Source: an uncultured Oscillospiraceae bacterium
GTDB lineage: Bacteria > Bacillota > Clostridia > Oscillospirales > Oscillospiraceae
DNA: 38,969 nucleotides
Reading direction: 5' to 3'
Assembly (NCBI GenBank): GCA_949935795.1
Contig: CATLFX010000024.1
Span: forward strand, 1-38,969
Below are positions 31,081 to 38,734 of this stretch, piece by piece; within the stretch, counting starts at the first letter, position 1; every line of letters starts with the position of its first letter. Under the pieces are notes generated by a model. The model was not told the DNA's origin. It made no database searches and saw only the letters and a program-made list of their open reading frames with translations. A program made the translations under genes and the position numbers.

Positions 31081-32145
31081 TTACAGCCCGAACAGCGCGG
31101 CCAGCTTATCCTCTTTCAGCTCCGCGCCAATGACGCACAGACGGCCGGTGTAATCCGCCGGACCGGTGCGGACCTCGTGCTCCCCGGGCACGTAGTCGAA
31201 GTGGAGCCAGGCGCCATCCCCCGCCGGGACGATGCCCTTGGCCCGCAAAATCGCGCCGCACTCGCCCAGGTCCAGCTCGGCCAGGATGCGCTCCAGCTCC
31301 TCCTTGGCGAAGGGCTTGACGGTCTCCTTGCCCCAGCTGGTGAACACCTCGTCGGCGTGGTGGTGGCCGTGGTGGTCGTGGCAGCCGCAGGAGCACTCTT
31401 CGCCGTGGTCATGGTGATGATGGTGCTCGTGCTCCTCCTCATCGTGGTCATGATGATGGTGCTCATGGTCGTGGTGGTGATGGGCGTGGGCGGCCTCCTC
31501 CGCCTCGTGCTCGGCGCGGATGCGCTGGAGCAGCTCCTCCTCCAGGGAGGTCTTTTCGATGGCGGACAAAATGGTCTTGCCGTCCAGCTGGTCCCAGGGG
31601 GTGGTCAGGATGACCGCCGTGGGGTTCTTGCCCCGCAGCAGCTCCACCGCCGCCTCCAGCTTCTCCTGGGTCATGTTCTGGGTGCGGGAGAGCAGGATGG
31701 TGCCCGCACTCTCCACCTGGTTGTTGTAGAACTCGCCGAAGTTCTTCATATACATCTTCACTTTGGAGGCGTCCGCCACGGTGACGAAGCTGTTCAGCTT
31801 CAGGGACGGGTCCTCCCCGGCGGCCTTCTCCACCGCCGCCACCACGTCGGACAGCTTGCCTACCCCGGAGGGCTCGATGAGGATGCGGTCGGGGTGGAAT
31901 CGCTCCTCCACCTCGTGGAGGGCCTTGCCGAAGTCTCCCACCAGGGAGCAGCAGATGCAGCCGGAGGACATCTCGGAAATCTCAATACCCGCGTCCTTCA
32001 GAAAGCCGCCGTCCACGCTGATCTCGCCGAACTCGTTCTCGATAAGCACCAGCTTTTCGCCCTGGTAGGCCTCCGCCAGCAGTTTCTTGATGAGGGTGGT
32101 CTTGCCCGCTCCCAGGAAACCGGATACGATATCAATTTTTGCCAT
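31081..32145 (-). CDS. CobW/G3E GTPase with His-rich metal-binding insert
   Basis: A 354-residue COG0523 GTPase. Walker A is GFLGAGKTT (9-17), the metal-binding CICC motif lies at residues 63-66, and ILIEPSGVGKL is the switch II region. Between about 215 and 265 is an insert with some 28 His and several Cys/Glu, common in zinc or nickel metallochaperones. The C-terminal CobW_C domain ends at 354. Such proteins deliver metal to client enzymes, often under zinc shortage and Zur control; no clear Zur box was found in the 32146-32220 leader. Promoter at 32178-32206. It is co-transcribed with the DUF1980 fusion. Confidence 0.92.
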   Translation of the reverse strand: MAKIDIVSGFLGAGKTTLIKKLLAEAYQGEKLVLIENEFGEISVDGGFLKDAGIEISEMSSGCICCSLVGDFGKALHEVEERFHPDRILIEPSGVGKLSDVVAAVEKAAGEDPSLKLNSFVTVADASKVKMYMKNFGEFYNNQVESAGTILLSRTQNMTQEKLEAAVELLRGKNPTAVILTTPWDQLDGKTILSAIEKTSLEEELLQRIRAEHEAEEAAHAHHHHDHEHHHHDHDEEEHEHHHHHDHGEECSCGCHDHHGHHHADEVFTSWGKETVKPFAKEELERILAELDLGECGAILRAKGIVPAGDGAWLHFDYVPGEHEVRTGPADYTGRLCVIGAELKEDKLAALFGL

Positions 32146-32177
32146 GGGATCATTTCCTTTACTTGAGATTTCCTACT

Positions 32178-32206
32178 ATTCTACTGCGGTATGCCGGGAA
32201 AGTCAA
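32178..32206 (-). promoter_or_regulatory. promoter of the CobW pair
   Basis: On the minus strand TTGACT (32201-32206), 17-nt spacer, TAGAAT (32178-32183). Transcript start near 32171, followed by AAAGGAAA before the ATG at 32145. Confidence 0.75.
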
Positions 32207-32221
32207 GGGACAACAACTACG

Positions 32222-32247
32222 AAAACCCTCCTGTTTTGGAGGGTTTT
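32222..32247 (-). terminator. intrinsic terminator after the TVP38 gene
   Basis: A perfect 10-bp stem (AAAACCCTCC, 32222-32231, with GGAGGGTTTT, 32238-32247), T-rich on the exit side on both strands. It lies about 20 bp past the 3' end of the TVP38-type gene and just before the CobW promoter. Confidence 0.75.
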
Positions 32248-32267
32248 CCCGTATTTGAACATATATT

Positions 32268-32948
32268 TCACCGTTTCAGCCGCTCCATGACGGCCTCCTC
32301 CAGCTTGTCGCCGTACTTCATGGCCAGCAGGAAGGCCGCCAGCCCCAGCACACCCAGCAGGGCCATGCCCCACAGGGGGATGGTCAGGGTAGCGCTGCCC
32401 ACCATGCAGGCCACCAGCAGCCCCCAGGGCCGGGTGGCCAGCGCCAGCAGGAAAAACCGTTTGAAGGAGATGTCGGTTAGCCCCGCCAGGATGCACAGGA
32501 TGTCATCGGGGAAGAAGGGGAAGAGAAAGGCCAGGGCCAGGAACACGTCCCGCTTCCGCCGGATCACGTCCAGGTATTTCTCCGACAGCTTTTGACTGAC
32601 GAACTGGCTGACAAACTGCTGGCCCAGGGCCCTGGCCAGGGCGAACACCAGGGCGGAGCCCAGGGTCACCGCCCCCCAGGTGAGCAGGAAGGCGGGCCAC
32701 AGCCCGAACAGGTAGGCCCCCGCCGCGGCGGTGATGTTGCTGGGTATGGGGGCCACGATGACGGAGACCAGCTGCACGCCGAAGTAGGCCAGGTGGGACC
32801 AGGGGGCGCACCTGGCGATATATTCCCCCATCTCCCGGGGGGAGCCCGCCGCCTCAAAAAAGCCGGTGGCGTACAGCGCCCACACGCTGCCCCCCAGAAT
32901 GGCGATGGTCAGGACCCAGAGCAATATTTTCACCGATTTGTTTTCCAT
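32268..32948 (-). CDS. TVP38/TMEM64 (VTT-domain) membrane protein
   Basis: A 226-residue membrane protein of the TVP38/TMEM64 (DedA-like, VTT) family. It has about five hydrophobic segments, starting with ILLWVLTIAILGGSVWALY. The family signature is present: IVAPIPSNITAAAGAYLFG, then WGAVTLGSALVFALARALG and FPFFPDDILCILAGLTDIS. Relatives act in lipid scrambling or membrane homeostasis, and their substrate is generally not known. Start is taken at ATG 32948, because the promoter at 32988-33015 would begin the transcript only nine bases before the in-frame ATG at 32972. Confidence 0.9.
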   Translation of the reverse strand: MENKSVKILLWVLTIAILGGSVWALYATGFFEAAGSPREMGEYIARCAPWSHLAYFGVQLVSVIVAPIPSNITAAAGAYLFGLWPAFLLTWGAVTLGSALVFALARALGQQFVSQFVSQKLSEKYLDVIRRKRDVFLALAFLFPFFPDDILCILAGLTDISFKRFFLLALATRPWGLLVACMVGSATLTIPLWGMALLGVLGLAAFLLAMKYGDKLEEAVMERLKR

Positions 32949-32987
32949 AACGCTTCCCGCTTTCCGCCGCATTGCCGGTCTATGGCT

Positions 32988-33015
32988 ATTATAGCGTGAA
33001 ATTGGAAAACCGCAA
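32988..33015 (-). promoter_or_regulatory. promoter of the TVP38-type gene
   Basis: On the minus strand TTGCGG (33010-33015), 16-nt spacer, TATAAT (32988-32993). It helps choose the ATG at 32948 as start. Confidence 0.65.
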
Positions 33016-33057
33016 CAAAGGTTCTCTTAGAAAAGTTTGAAGAATTTTTTAGGACAA

Positions 33058-33087
33058 GAAACCGTCGCCAATTATGGCGGCGGTTTC
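33058..33087. repeat. hairpin, first copy of a repeated stem
   Basis: GAAACCGTCGCC (33058-33069) pairs with GGCGGCGGTTTC (33076-33087), with one G-U pair. Its outer halves match the terminator hairpin at 33187-33216 (GAAACCGTC and GGCGGTTTC). A duplicated segment or the end of a second, neighbouring RNA are both possible. There is no T run on the plus side. Confidence 0.5.
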
Positions 33088-33090
33088 CGC

Positions 33091-33119
33091 TTGACAAAAA
33101 GACCAAATTGGCCTATAAT
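33091..33119 (+). promoter_or_regulatory. perfect consensus sigma-A promoter
   Basis: TTGACA (33091-33096), exactly 17 nt, TATAAT (33114-33119). No protein gene follows within 330 bp, so it most likely drives the small RNA at about 33126-33224. It is the strongest promoter in the window. Confidence 0.85.
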
Positions 33120-33125
33120 CAGTTA

Positions 33126-33224
33126 TGGAAAGGGCTGTGCACCAAGCGGTTAGTCCTTTAAGATTCGAATTTCAAAGTCAAGCCTTGAAACCGTCACTTG
33201 CCAGAGTGGCGGTTTCTGCTTTTC
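33126..33224 (+). ncRNA. small RNA of about 100 nt, unidentified
   Basis: A unit set by the consensus promoter before it and an intrinsic terminator at its end: 12-bp stem 33187-33198 with 33205-33216, loop TGCCAG, then TGCTTTT. The body has no ribosome binding site with a meaningful frame. I do not recognise the family. A stretch AGCGGTTAGT and a later ATTCGAAT recall tRNA D- and T-loops, but the cloverleaf does not form. Confidence 0.5.
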
Positions 33225-33279
33225 ACAATAATCGTAACAGTAAACTGTCCGACATGGAACGTGATCCGCATGCAGTCAC

Positions 33280-33353
33280 CCCCTTTCGGGGTATTGTGAC
33301 CAACCGCCTGTCGCTGCTTGTTTGGATGTGCACAGCCCGGCCCCTTTCGGGGT
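33280..33353 (+). repeat. two identical short hairpins
   Basis: The 13-mer CCCCTTTCGGGGT occurs at 33280-33292 and 33341-33353, each able to form a 4-bp CCCC/GGGG hairpin with a TTTC-type loop. They are 48 bp apart in the leader region before the MoxR gene, between the small RNA terminator and the terminator at 33389. Role unknown; a further RNA unit or protein-binding sites are possible. Confidence 0.4.
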
Positions 33354-33388
33354 TACCGTCATTTTAACACAGAATTTGTCAAACCACA

Positions 33389-33417
33389 AGAGGGGCTGTT
33401 CAAGCTCCTCTTTTTTT
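33389..33417 (+). terminator. intrinsic terminator upstream of the MoxR operon
   Basis: AGAGGGGCT (33389-33397) pairs with AGCTCCTCT (33403-33411), with one G-U pair and loop GTTCA, followed by T 33411-33417. It ends whatever is transcribed from the 33.1-33.4 kb promoters. A TATAAT at 33420-33425 directly after it can start the MoxR operon, although its -35 is poor. Confidence 0.75.
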
Positions 33418-33457
33418 GGTATAATAGCTTTTAATCTGTCCCAAGGAGTGACATACC

Positions 33458-34396
33458 ATGCGCGAAAACCAGCTGGCCGCCCAGGTGGTCAACGAAGTAA
33501 AAAAGGCCGTGGTGGGCAAGGACGACACCGTGGTCAAAACCCTCACCGCCATCCTGGCCCGGGGCCACGTCCTGCTGGAGGACATCCCCGGCGTGGGCAA
33601 AACCACCATGGCCATCGCCTTTTCCAAGGCCCTGGGCCTGAAATACAACCGGGTGCAGTTCACCCCCGACGTGATGCCCTCTGACCTCACCGGTTTCTCC
33701 CTGTACAACAAGGGCACCGGCCAGATGGAGTACCAGCCGGGGGCCCTGCTGTGCAACCTGTTCCTGGCCGACGAGCTGAACCGGGCCACCAGCCGCACCC
33801 AGTCCGCTCTGCTGGAGGCCATGGAGGAGAGCCGGGTGACGGTGGACGGGGTGTCCCGGCCCGTCCCGGACCCCTTCCTGGTCATCGCCACCCAGAACCC
33901 GGCGGGGGCCTCCGGCACCCAGCTGCTGCCCGACTCCCAGCTGGACCGCTTCGCCCTGCGCCTCACCATGGGCTATCCCTCCCCGGCGGACGAGCTGGAG
34001 CTGCTCCAGCGGAAAATGCGGGGGGACGTGATGGATTCGGTGGTCCAGGCCGCCGACCGGGCCCTATTGACCAGCCTCCGGAGCCAGACGGACCGGGTGT
34101 TTGTGGACGACGCGGTTTTGGACTACATCCTCCGGCTGGTGCGGGCCACCCGGAGCCATCCCCAGCTGGCCCAGGGGGCCAGCCCCCGGGCGGCCATCTC
34201 CCTGGCCGGCCTGTGCCGGGCCTCCGCCTTTCTCCGGGGGCGGGACTACGTGATCCCGGAGGACGTGCGGTACATCTGGGCGGACGCCATCGCCCACCGG
34301 CTGGTCCTCCCCGCCGGGGCGACGGGGGGCCCGCAGCGGGCCATGGACATCGCCGCGGAGGTGCTGGCTTCCGTTCGGCCTCCCCGCCTGCGCTGA
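33458..34396 (+). CDS. MoxR-family AAA+ ATPase
   Basis: A 312-residue MoxR ATPase. Walker A is DIPGVGKTT near residues 47-55, Walker B FLADELNRA near 105, sensor 1 ATQNP near 145, and the C-terminal helical lid contains SPRAAISLAGLCRASAFLRGRDY. MoxR proteins act as chaperones with DUF58/VWA partners to mature or insert enzyme complexes, often at the envelope. It heads a plus-strand operon with DUF58 and a transglutaminase-like protein, the classic MRP-DUF58-TGase set of Firmicutes. Start at ATG 33458 with AAGGAG upstream. Specific client unknown. Confidence 0.95.
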   Translation: MRENQLAAQVVNEVKKAVVGKDDTVVKTLTAILARGHVLLEDIPGVGKTTMAIAFSKALGLKYNRVQFTPDVMPSDLTGFSLYNKGTGQMEYQPGALLCNLFLADELNRATSRTQSALLEAMEESRVTVDGVSRPVPDPFLVIATQNPAGASGTQLLPDSQLDRFALRLTMGYPSPADELELLQRKMRGDVMDSVVQAADRALLTSLRSQTDRVFVDDAVLDYILRLVRATRSHPQLAQGASPRAAISLAGLCRASAFLRGRDYVIPEDVRYIWADAIAHRLVLPAGATGGPQRAMDIAAEVLASVRPPRLR

Positions 34397-34399
34397 GCC

Positions 34400-35401
34400 A
34401 TGGTCCTCCGCCGCGTATTGTACGGCCTCACCCTGCTGGGTGTGCTGCTGTTCCACATCACCAACGACAACTACCTGGGCCAGTTCCTGCTGGCCCTGTG
34501 CCTGGCCCTGCCCCTGTTGTCCCTGGCCCTGTCCCTGCCGGGGCTGCTGGGCTGCCGTTTGGAGCTGTCCGCCCTTCCCGCCGCCCTGGAGCGGGGCGAG
34601 GAGGGGCGCTGGCAGGTGTCCATCCGGACCCCCAGCGCCCTGCCCCTGGCCCGGCTGGCCCTCCGGCTCACCAGTGAGAACCTGCTCACCGGCGAAAAGG
34701 ACCGGATGCGGATGACCCTGTCCGGCGTCACCCGGCGCAGGCCGGCGAAGCTGGCCGTCTCCACCGCCCACTGCGGGCTGCTGGAGCTGCGGGTGGACCG
34801 GGCCTGGGCCTGCGACCATTTGGGGCTGTTCTCCCTGCCCATCCCCCTGCCGTCCCCCGCCCGGATGGTATGCCGCCCCATTCCCGCGCTGACGGAGCCG
34901 CCCCGGGTCCCCGAGGGGCAGGGCGCCCGGACCTCCCCCGTCAGCGCCTCCCGGGCCGGGCCCGGGGAGGACTACGACCTGCGGGACTACCGCCCCGGCG
35001 ACCCCATGCGGTCGGTGCACTGGAAGCTGTCCTCCAAATGGGACGAGCTCATCGTCCGGGAGCGGTCCGAAACCCTGGTCCCCCTGCCCCTGCTCACCCT
35101 GGACCGCTTCGGCCCGCCGGAGGCGCTGGACAAGCTGCTGGACCGGCTGGCCGGGCTGAGCCGGGCCCTGCTGGACGTTCAGCGGCCCCACGGGGTGCTG
35201 TGGCTGGACCGGGACGGACAGCCACAGCTGCGGGTGGTGTCCGACGAAAAGCAATTCAACGACTGCCTGCTGGACCTGCTGGGCTCTTTCGCCCCCCTGC
35301 GCGGCCCCTCTCTGGAGGAGCACCCCGAGCTGCTCCGGGGGCCGGACGGCCCGGTGTTCCGCGTACACGTGAGCCCGGAGGGAGGGGACGGCCATGACTG
35401 A
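34400..35401 (+). CDS. DUF58 protein
   Basis: A 333-residue protein. Two N-terminal hydrophobic helices (about 1-55) are followed by a beta-rich region. The DUF58 core then has the signature PGEDYDLRDYRPGDPMRSVHWKLSSKWDELIVRE near residues 192-220. These proteins are the usual partner of MoxR ATPases and may recruit substrates at the membrane. The gene starts four bases after the MoxR stop and overlaps the next gene by eight bases. Length and motifs are normal, with no sign of damage. Confidence 0.93.
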   Translation: MVLRRVLYGLTLLGVLLFHITNDNYLGQFLLALCLALPLLSLALSLPGLLGCRLELSALPAALERGEEGRWQVSIRTPSALPLARLALRLTSENLLTGEKDRMRMTLSGVTRRRPAKLAVSTAHCGLLELRVDRAWACDHLGLFSLPIPLPSPARMVCRPIPALTEPPRVPEGQGARTSPVSASRAGPGEDYDLRDYRPGDPMRSVHWKLSSKWDELIVRERSETLVPLPLLTLDRFGPPEALDKLLDRLAGLSRALLDVQRPHGVLWLDRDGQPQLRVVSDEKQFNDCLLDLLGSFAPLRGPSLEEHPELLRGPDGPVFRVHVSPEGGDGHD

Positions 35402-37763
35402 ACGGGAAAACCGGCTCTCCCCCCTGGCAGTACTGGGGGACGGGCTGCTTCTGCTGTGCGCCCTGATGGGCCTCGCCGGCTCCTTTTTGAGCCTGTACGG
35501 CGGCGTGACCACGGGGGTTTGGGATACCGTCCGCCCCGTGCTGCCCACCGCTCTGGACCTGTGCGCCGGCCAGATGGACCTCTTTTACCTGCTGGCGGGG
35601 CTGTTCGCCCTGCTGTCCTTGGCTTCCTGGTCCCTGCCCCGGTTCCGCTGGGCGGCGGCGGGAGGGTCCGCCCTGCTCCTGGGGGCGGCGGCCGCCGCCC
35701 GCTGGGAACAGCTGGTCCAGGGGGCGGGCCTCACCGTCCATCTCATTTCCGTCCGGTTCGCCCAGCGGGTGGACTGGGGGCGGGTGTTCGACTATGACCC
35801 CGGCTTGGACCCCGGTCTCACCCTTTCACAGGAAACCGCCGCCGTCCAGCTGTTCCTGGTGTTCTCCCTGGCCCTGCTGGCCCTGATCCTGGGCTGGGGG
35901 GTGGTCCGGGCCCGCCGCTGGTGGATCGTGCTGGGCTTCACCCTGCCCCCCCTGCTGCCGGGGCTGCTGGCCGACCTGTTCCCCGACTGGCTCCCCTTTA
36001 TGGCCCTGGCCGCCTGCTGGTGCGCCATGCTGCTGGCCGACCTGTGCAAATGGGCCGCGCCCTCGGGCCGGGGCAGGCTCACCCTGACGGCGCTGGCCTG
36101 CGCCGCCGCCGTGCTGGGGGCGGTCACCCTGGCCTTCCCCCGGACGGGCTACACCCGGCCCCCCTGGGCCCTCCGGGCGGAGGAAAACTTCTACAGCGCC
36201 GTCAACCGGGCGGGGGAGTTCTTTTCCCGGTGGGAGGGCCCCTTCCAGTCCACCGTCACCTACGTGGGCTCGGCGGAGGAGGCCGACCTGTCCAGCGCCG
36301 GGCCGCTGAACTACACAGGGCGGACGGTGCTGCGGGTGCGCTCCGACTACGCGGGGCGGCTGTACCTGCGGGGGTCCTCTCTGGCCGGCTACGAGGACGG
36401 CGTGTGGACGGCCATGACCGATGAGGTCTTTCAGGAGGCCGTCCAACAGGGCGTGTCCCCCAGGGTTCTGTTTTTCCCCGCCATGAGCACGGAGCACGGC
36501 CCGGAGCACACCGTCACCGTCAACAATGTGGGGGCGGTGGGAAACTGTGTCTACGCCCCCTACTTTCTGGCGGTCCAGGAGCTGGAGGAGAACGGCATGA
36601 CCATGGTAAATGATTCCCTCCTGGCCCGGCGGCAGGGGCGGTGGTCCCACACCCTGTCCTTTGTGGAGCTCCCCGAACCCCATACCAGCGCTCCCACCGG
36701 GGCTGTCACAATCGTGTTCACCCGGGAACCGAGGCCGGGCGCGGACTTTGGGCGTTATCCCCAGTTTGTCCTTGACCACTACCTGGACGTACCCCAGGAC
36801 TGCCGGGACTATTTGACCCGGCTCTGCTGGGATAACGGCATCTATGACTTGGGCTATGCCGACCCCATTGAGACGGCGGAGCGGATCGCCGCTCTGCTGG
36901 ACACGCTGTGCGAATACGACCAGTCGGCAGAGCCTCCCCCGGTGGGGACGGACCCGGTGCTGTACTTCCTGACAGAAAGCCGCCGGGGCTACTGCATGCA
37001 CTACGCCTCCGCCGCCGCGCTGATGCTGCGCTCTTTGGGCATACCCGCCCGATACGTCAGCGGCTTCACCGTGGAGAGCGTGCCGGACCGGGAGGTCACC
37101 GTTCCCGACCGGGCGGCCCACGCCTGGGTGGAGGTATGGGCGCCGGGCTTCGGCTGGTATCCCGTGGAGGTCACCCCCGCCGCCGCCTTCGCGTGGGATC
37201 AGCCAGGGTTTATCGACAACGAGGGTCTTCCCTCCGGCCCCGTGGAGGAGAGCGAAGAGCCCGAACCAACCCCTACGCCCTCCCAGGAACCGGACGTCTC
37301 CCAACAGCCCAGCGCGGGTATTGGAGAGGGGGACGGCCCGGGCGGCAGTTCCGGTTTGACGGCGCTTTTCACAGTCCTGAAAGCGCTGGGCATCATCGCG
37401 GGCGCCGCCGCCCTGCTGTGGCTGGGGCAGTACCTGCCCAAAAAACGCCGGGCCAAGCGCCTGAGCGGCCCCGACCGCAACCGGGCCGCCCTGTACGCCT
37501 ACGGCTGCCTGAAGCGGATGGAGCGCTGGGGCGGCCGGGTAGACCCGAAAGCGGTGGAGCTGGCCCAGAAGGCCCGGTTCAGCCAGCACACCCTCACAAA
37601 GGAGGAGCTGGACGGGCTGCGGGAGCTGGTGGACGTCGAGCGGGAGCGGCTGTGCGTCATACTGGACCCGCTGCCCCGGCTGGCGTTCCGTTTCCTCTGG
37701 GGAATGCCCAAGCGGCCGAAACTCGGGGAAGCCCCGGAAAAATCTGACGAAAACGGAGCTTGA
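35394..37763 (+). CDS. membrane transglutaminase-like protein (DUF3488-TGase-DUF4129 type)
   Basis: A 789-residue membrane protein. About six transmembrane helices occupy residues 1-250, an extracytoplasmic domain follows, then a transglutaminase-like core with Cys534 (GYCMHYASAA), His576 (AHAWVEVW) and Glu592 in GWYPVEVTP, where many relatives have Asp. A Pro/Glu/Ser-rich linker, one more transmembrane helix (near 660-680) and a C-terminal cytoplasmic DUF4129-like segment complete it. Relatives are thought to cross-link or cleave surface proteins. It ends the MoxR-DUF58 operon and overlaps DUF58 by eight bases. No terminator follows; the rpsF promoter lies a few bases beyond the stop. Confidence 0.93.
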   Translation: MTERENRLSPLAVLGDGLLLLCALMGLAGSFLSLYGGVTTGVWDTVRPVLPTALDLCAGQMDLFYLLAGLFALLSLASWSLPRFRWAAAGGSALLLGAAAAARWEQLVQGAGLTVHLISVRFAQRVDWGRVFDYDPGLDPGLTLSQETAAVQLFLVFSLALLALILGWGVVRARRWWIVLGFTLPPLLPGLLADLFPDWLPFMALAACWCAMLLADLCKWAAPSGRGRLTLTALACAAAVLGAVTLAFPRTGYTRPPWALRAEENFYSAVNRAGEFFSRWEGPFQSTVTYVGSAEEADLSSAGPLNYTGRTVLRVRSDYAGRLYLRGSSLAGYEDGVWTAMTDEVFQEAVQQGVSPRVLFFPAMSTEHGPEHTVTVNNVGAVGNCVYAPYFLAVQELEENGMTMVNDSLLARRQGRWSHTLSFVELPEPHTSAPTGAVTIVFTREPRPGADFGRYPQFVLDHYLDVPQDCRDYLTRLCWDNGIYDLGYADPIETAERIAALLDTLCEYDQSAEPPPVGTDPVLYFLTESRRGYCMHYASAAALMLRSLGIPARYVSGFTVESVPDREVTVPDRAAHAWVEVWAPGFGWYPVEVTPAAAFAWDQPGFIDNEGLPSGPVEESEEPEPTPTPSQEPDVSQQPSAGIGEGDGPGGSSGLTALFTVLKALGIIAGAAALLWLGQYLPKKRRAKRLSGPDRNRAALYAYGCLKRMERWGGRVDPKAVELAQKARFSQHTLTKEELDGLRELVDVERERLCVILDPLPRLAFRFLWGMPKRPKLGEAPEKSDENGA

Positions 37764-37767
37764 CCCC

Positions 37768-37795
37768 TTGACAAAAGCCGGTTTTCGTGTATACT
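37768..37795 (+). promoter_or_regulatory. rpsF operon promoter
   Basis: TTGACA (37768-37773), 16-nt spacer, TATACT (37790-37795). Start near 37802, leaving an 85-nt leader before rpsF. Confidence 0.85.
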
Positions 37796-37834
37796 AAATA
37801 GGTCTGCGCCTTCATGTGCGTACGACGATAACAT

Positions 37835-37865
37835 CCTTGCCTCCGGTGCGTCCGGAGGCCACAAG
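37835..37865 (+). promoter_or_regulatory. leader hairpin, possible S6:S18 autoregulatory site
   Basis: GCCTCCGG (37839-37846) pairs with CCGGAGGC (37852-37859) around TGCGT. Flanking CTT/AAG pairs extend the stem across a short 3' bulge (CAC). It sits 20 nt before the rpsF ribosome binding site. An S6:S18-binding leader with a bulged motif is known in many bacteria at this place. The match to that motif here is only suggestive. Confidence 0.35.
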
Positions 37866-37886
37866 ACCATAAGGAGGTGCAAAGCA

Positions 37887-38183
37887 ATGGCAAAAGTGAG
37901 TGGAAACTATGAGGTGCTCTACGTCCTCAACCCCACCCTGGGCGAGGAGGAGACCGCCGCCCTGGTGGCCCGCTTCAAGGAGCTGGCCGAGGGCCGGGGC
38001 GCCGTGACTGAGGTGGACGAGTGGGGCAAGCGCCGTCTGGCCTATCCCATCAACGACCTGGAGGAGGGCTACTACGTCCTGATGACCTTCTCCTCCGATC
38101 CCGCGTTCCCCGCTGAGCTGGACCGTCTGATGCGCATCAATGTGAGCGTCATGCGCTCCATCATTGTGGGCAAGGACGCCTGA
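37887..38183 (+). CDS. rpsF: 30S ribosomal protein S6
   Basis: A 98-residue S6, of normal length, with NYEVLYVLNPTLGEEE at the N-terminus, VDEWGKRRLAYPINDLEEGYYVL in the centre and the RLMRINVSVMRSIIVGKD C-terminus. S6 binds S18 in the 30S platform. ATG 37887 is preceded by AAGGAGGTG. It is followed by ssb after 13 bp and then rpsR, the conserved order that lies near the chromosome origin in many Firmicutes. Confidence 0.98.
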   Translation: MAKVSGNYEVLYVLNPTLGEEETAALVARFKELAEGRGAVTEVDEWGKRRLAYPINDLEEGYYVLMTFSSDPAFPAELDRLMRINVSVMRSIIVGKDA

Positions 38184-38196
38184 GAGGGAGAACATC

Positions 38197-38697
38197 ATGC
38201 TCAATCATATCGTCATCATGGGCCGCCTGGCCCGTGATCCCGAGCTGCGCCACACCCAGACCGGCACCCCGGTGGCCAGCTTCACCCTGGCGGTTGACCG
38301 GGACTTCAAGGACAAGAACACCGGCGAGCGGGCCACCGACTGGATCGACGTGGTGGCCTGGCGCGGCACCGGCGAGTTTGTCTCCCGGTACTTCTCCAAG
38401 GGCCGCATGGCCGTGGTGGAGGGCCGCCTCCAGATCCGGGACTGGACCGACAAGGAGGGCAATAAACGCCGCTCCGCCGAGGTGGTGGCCGACAACGTCT
38501 ATTTCGGCGACTCCAAGCGGGATAACGACAGCGGAAGCTACGGCGGCAGCAGCTATGGCGACCGCGGAAACAGCTACGGCGGCGGAAGCTATGGCGGAAG
38601 CCGTCCCGCCCCCTCCGCTCCCCCTGATTACGGCATCCCGTCCGGGGGCGACCAGTTCTCCGAGCTGGCCGACGACGACGGCGACCTGCCCTTCTAA
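38197..38697 (+). CDS. ssb: single-stranded DNA-binding protein
   Basis: A 166-residue SSB. Residues 1-108 are the OB fold (LNHIVIMGRLARDPELRHTQ, the conserved DWIDVVAWRGTGEF). A Gly/Ser/Tyr-rich linker with repeated YGGGS-like units covers 115-150. The acidic tip DDDGDLPF recruits replication and repair proteins. GAGAGGGAG precedes the ATG at 38197. It lies in the rpsF operon. The linker repeats (SSYGDR, NSYGGG, SYGG) look expanded by local duplication but keep frame. Confidence 0.98.
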   Translation: MLNHIVIMGRLARDPELRHTQTGTPVASFTLAVDRDFKDKNTGERATDWIDVVAWRGTGEFVSRYFSKGRMAVVEGRLQIRDWTDKEGNKRRSAEVVADNVYFGDSKRDNDSGSYGGSSYGDRGNSYGGGSYGGSRPAPSAPPDYGIPSGGDQFSELADDDGDLPF

Positions 38698-38734
38698 GCA
38701 AGGGCTATCTCAAACATAAGGAGGTCTGCCAATT

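Noticed and set aside
30184-32166. Plus-strand open frame of 660 codons opposite the CobW genes
   Set aside because: Shadow frame; the Val/Met/Leu-rich stretch is the antisense of the His-rich insert, not a transmembrane region.
33121-33180. tRNA-like words AGCGGTTAG and ATTCGAAT
   Set aside because: The acceptor and anticodon stems do not form and the length is too short; treated as part of an unidentified small RNA.
34064-35548. Minus-strand open frame opposite MoxR and DUF58
   Set aside because: Gln/Gly/Pro-rich antisense shadow; the plus-strand genes have clear motifs and coupling.
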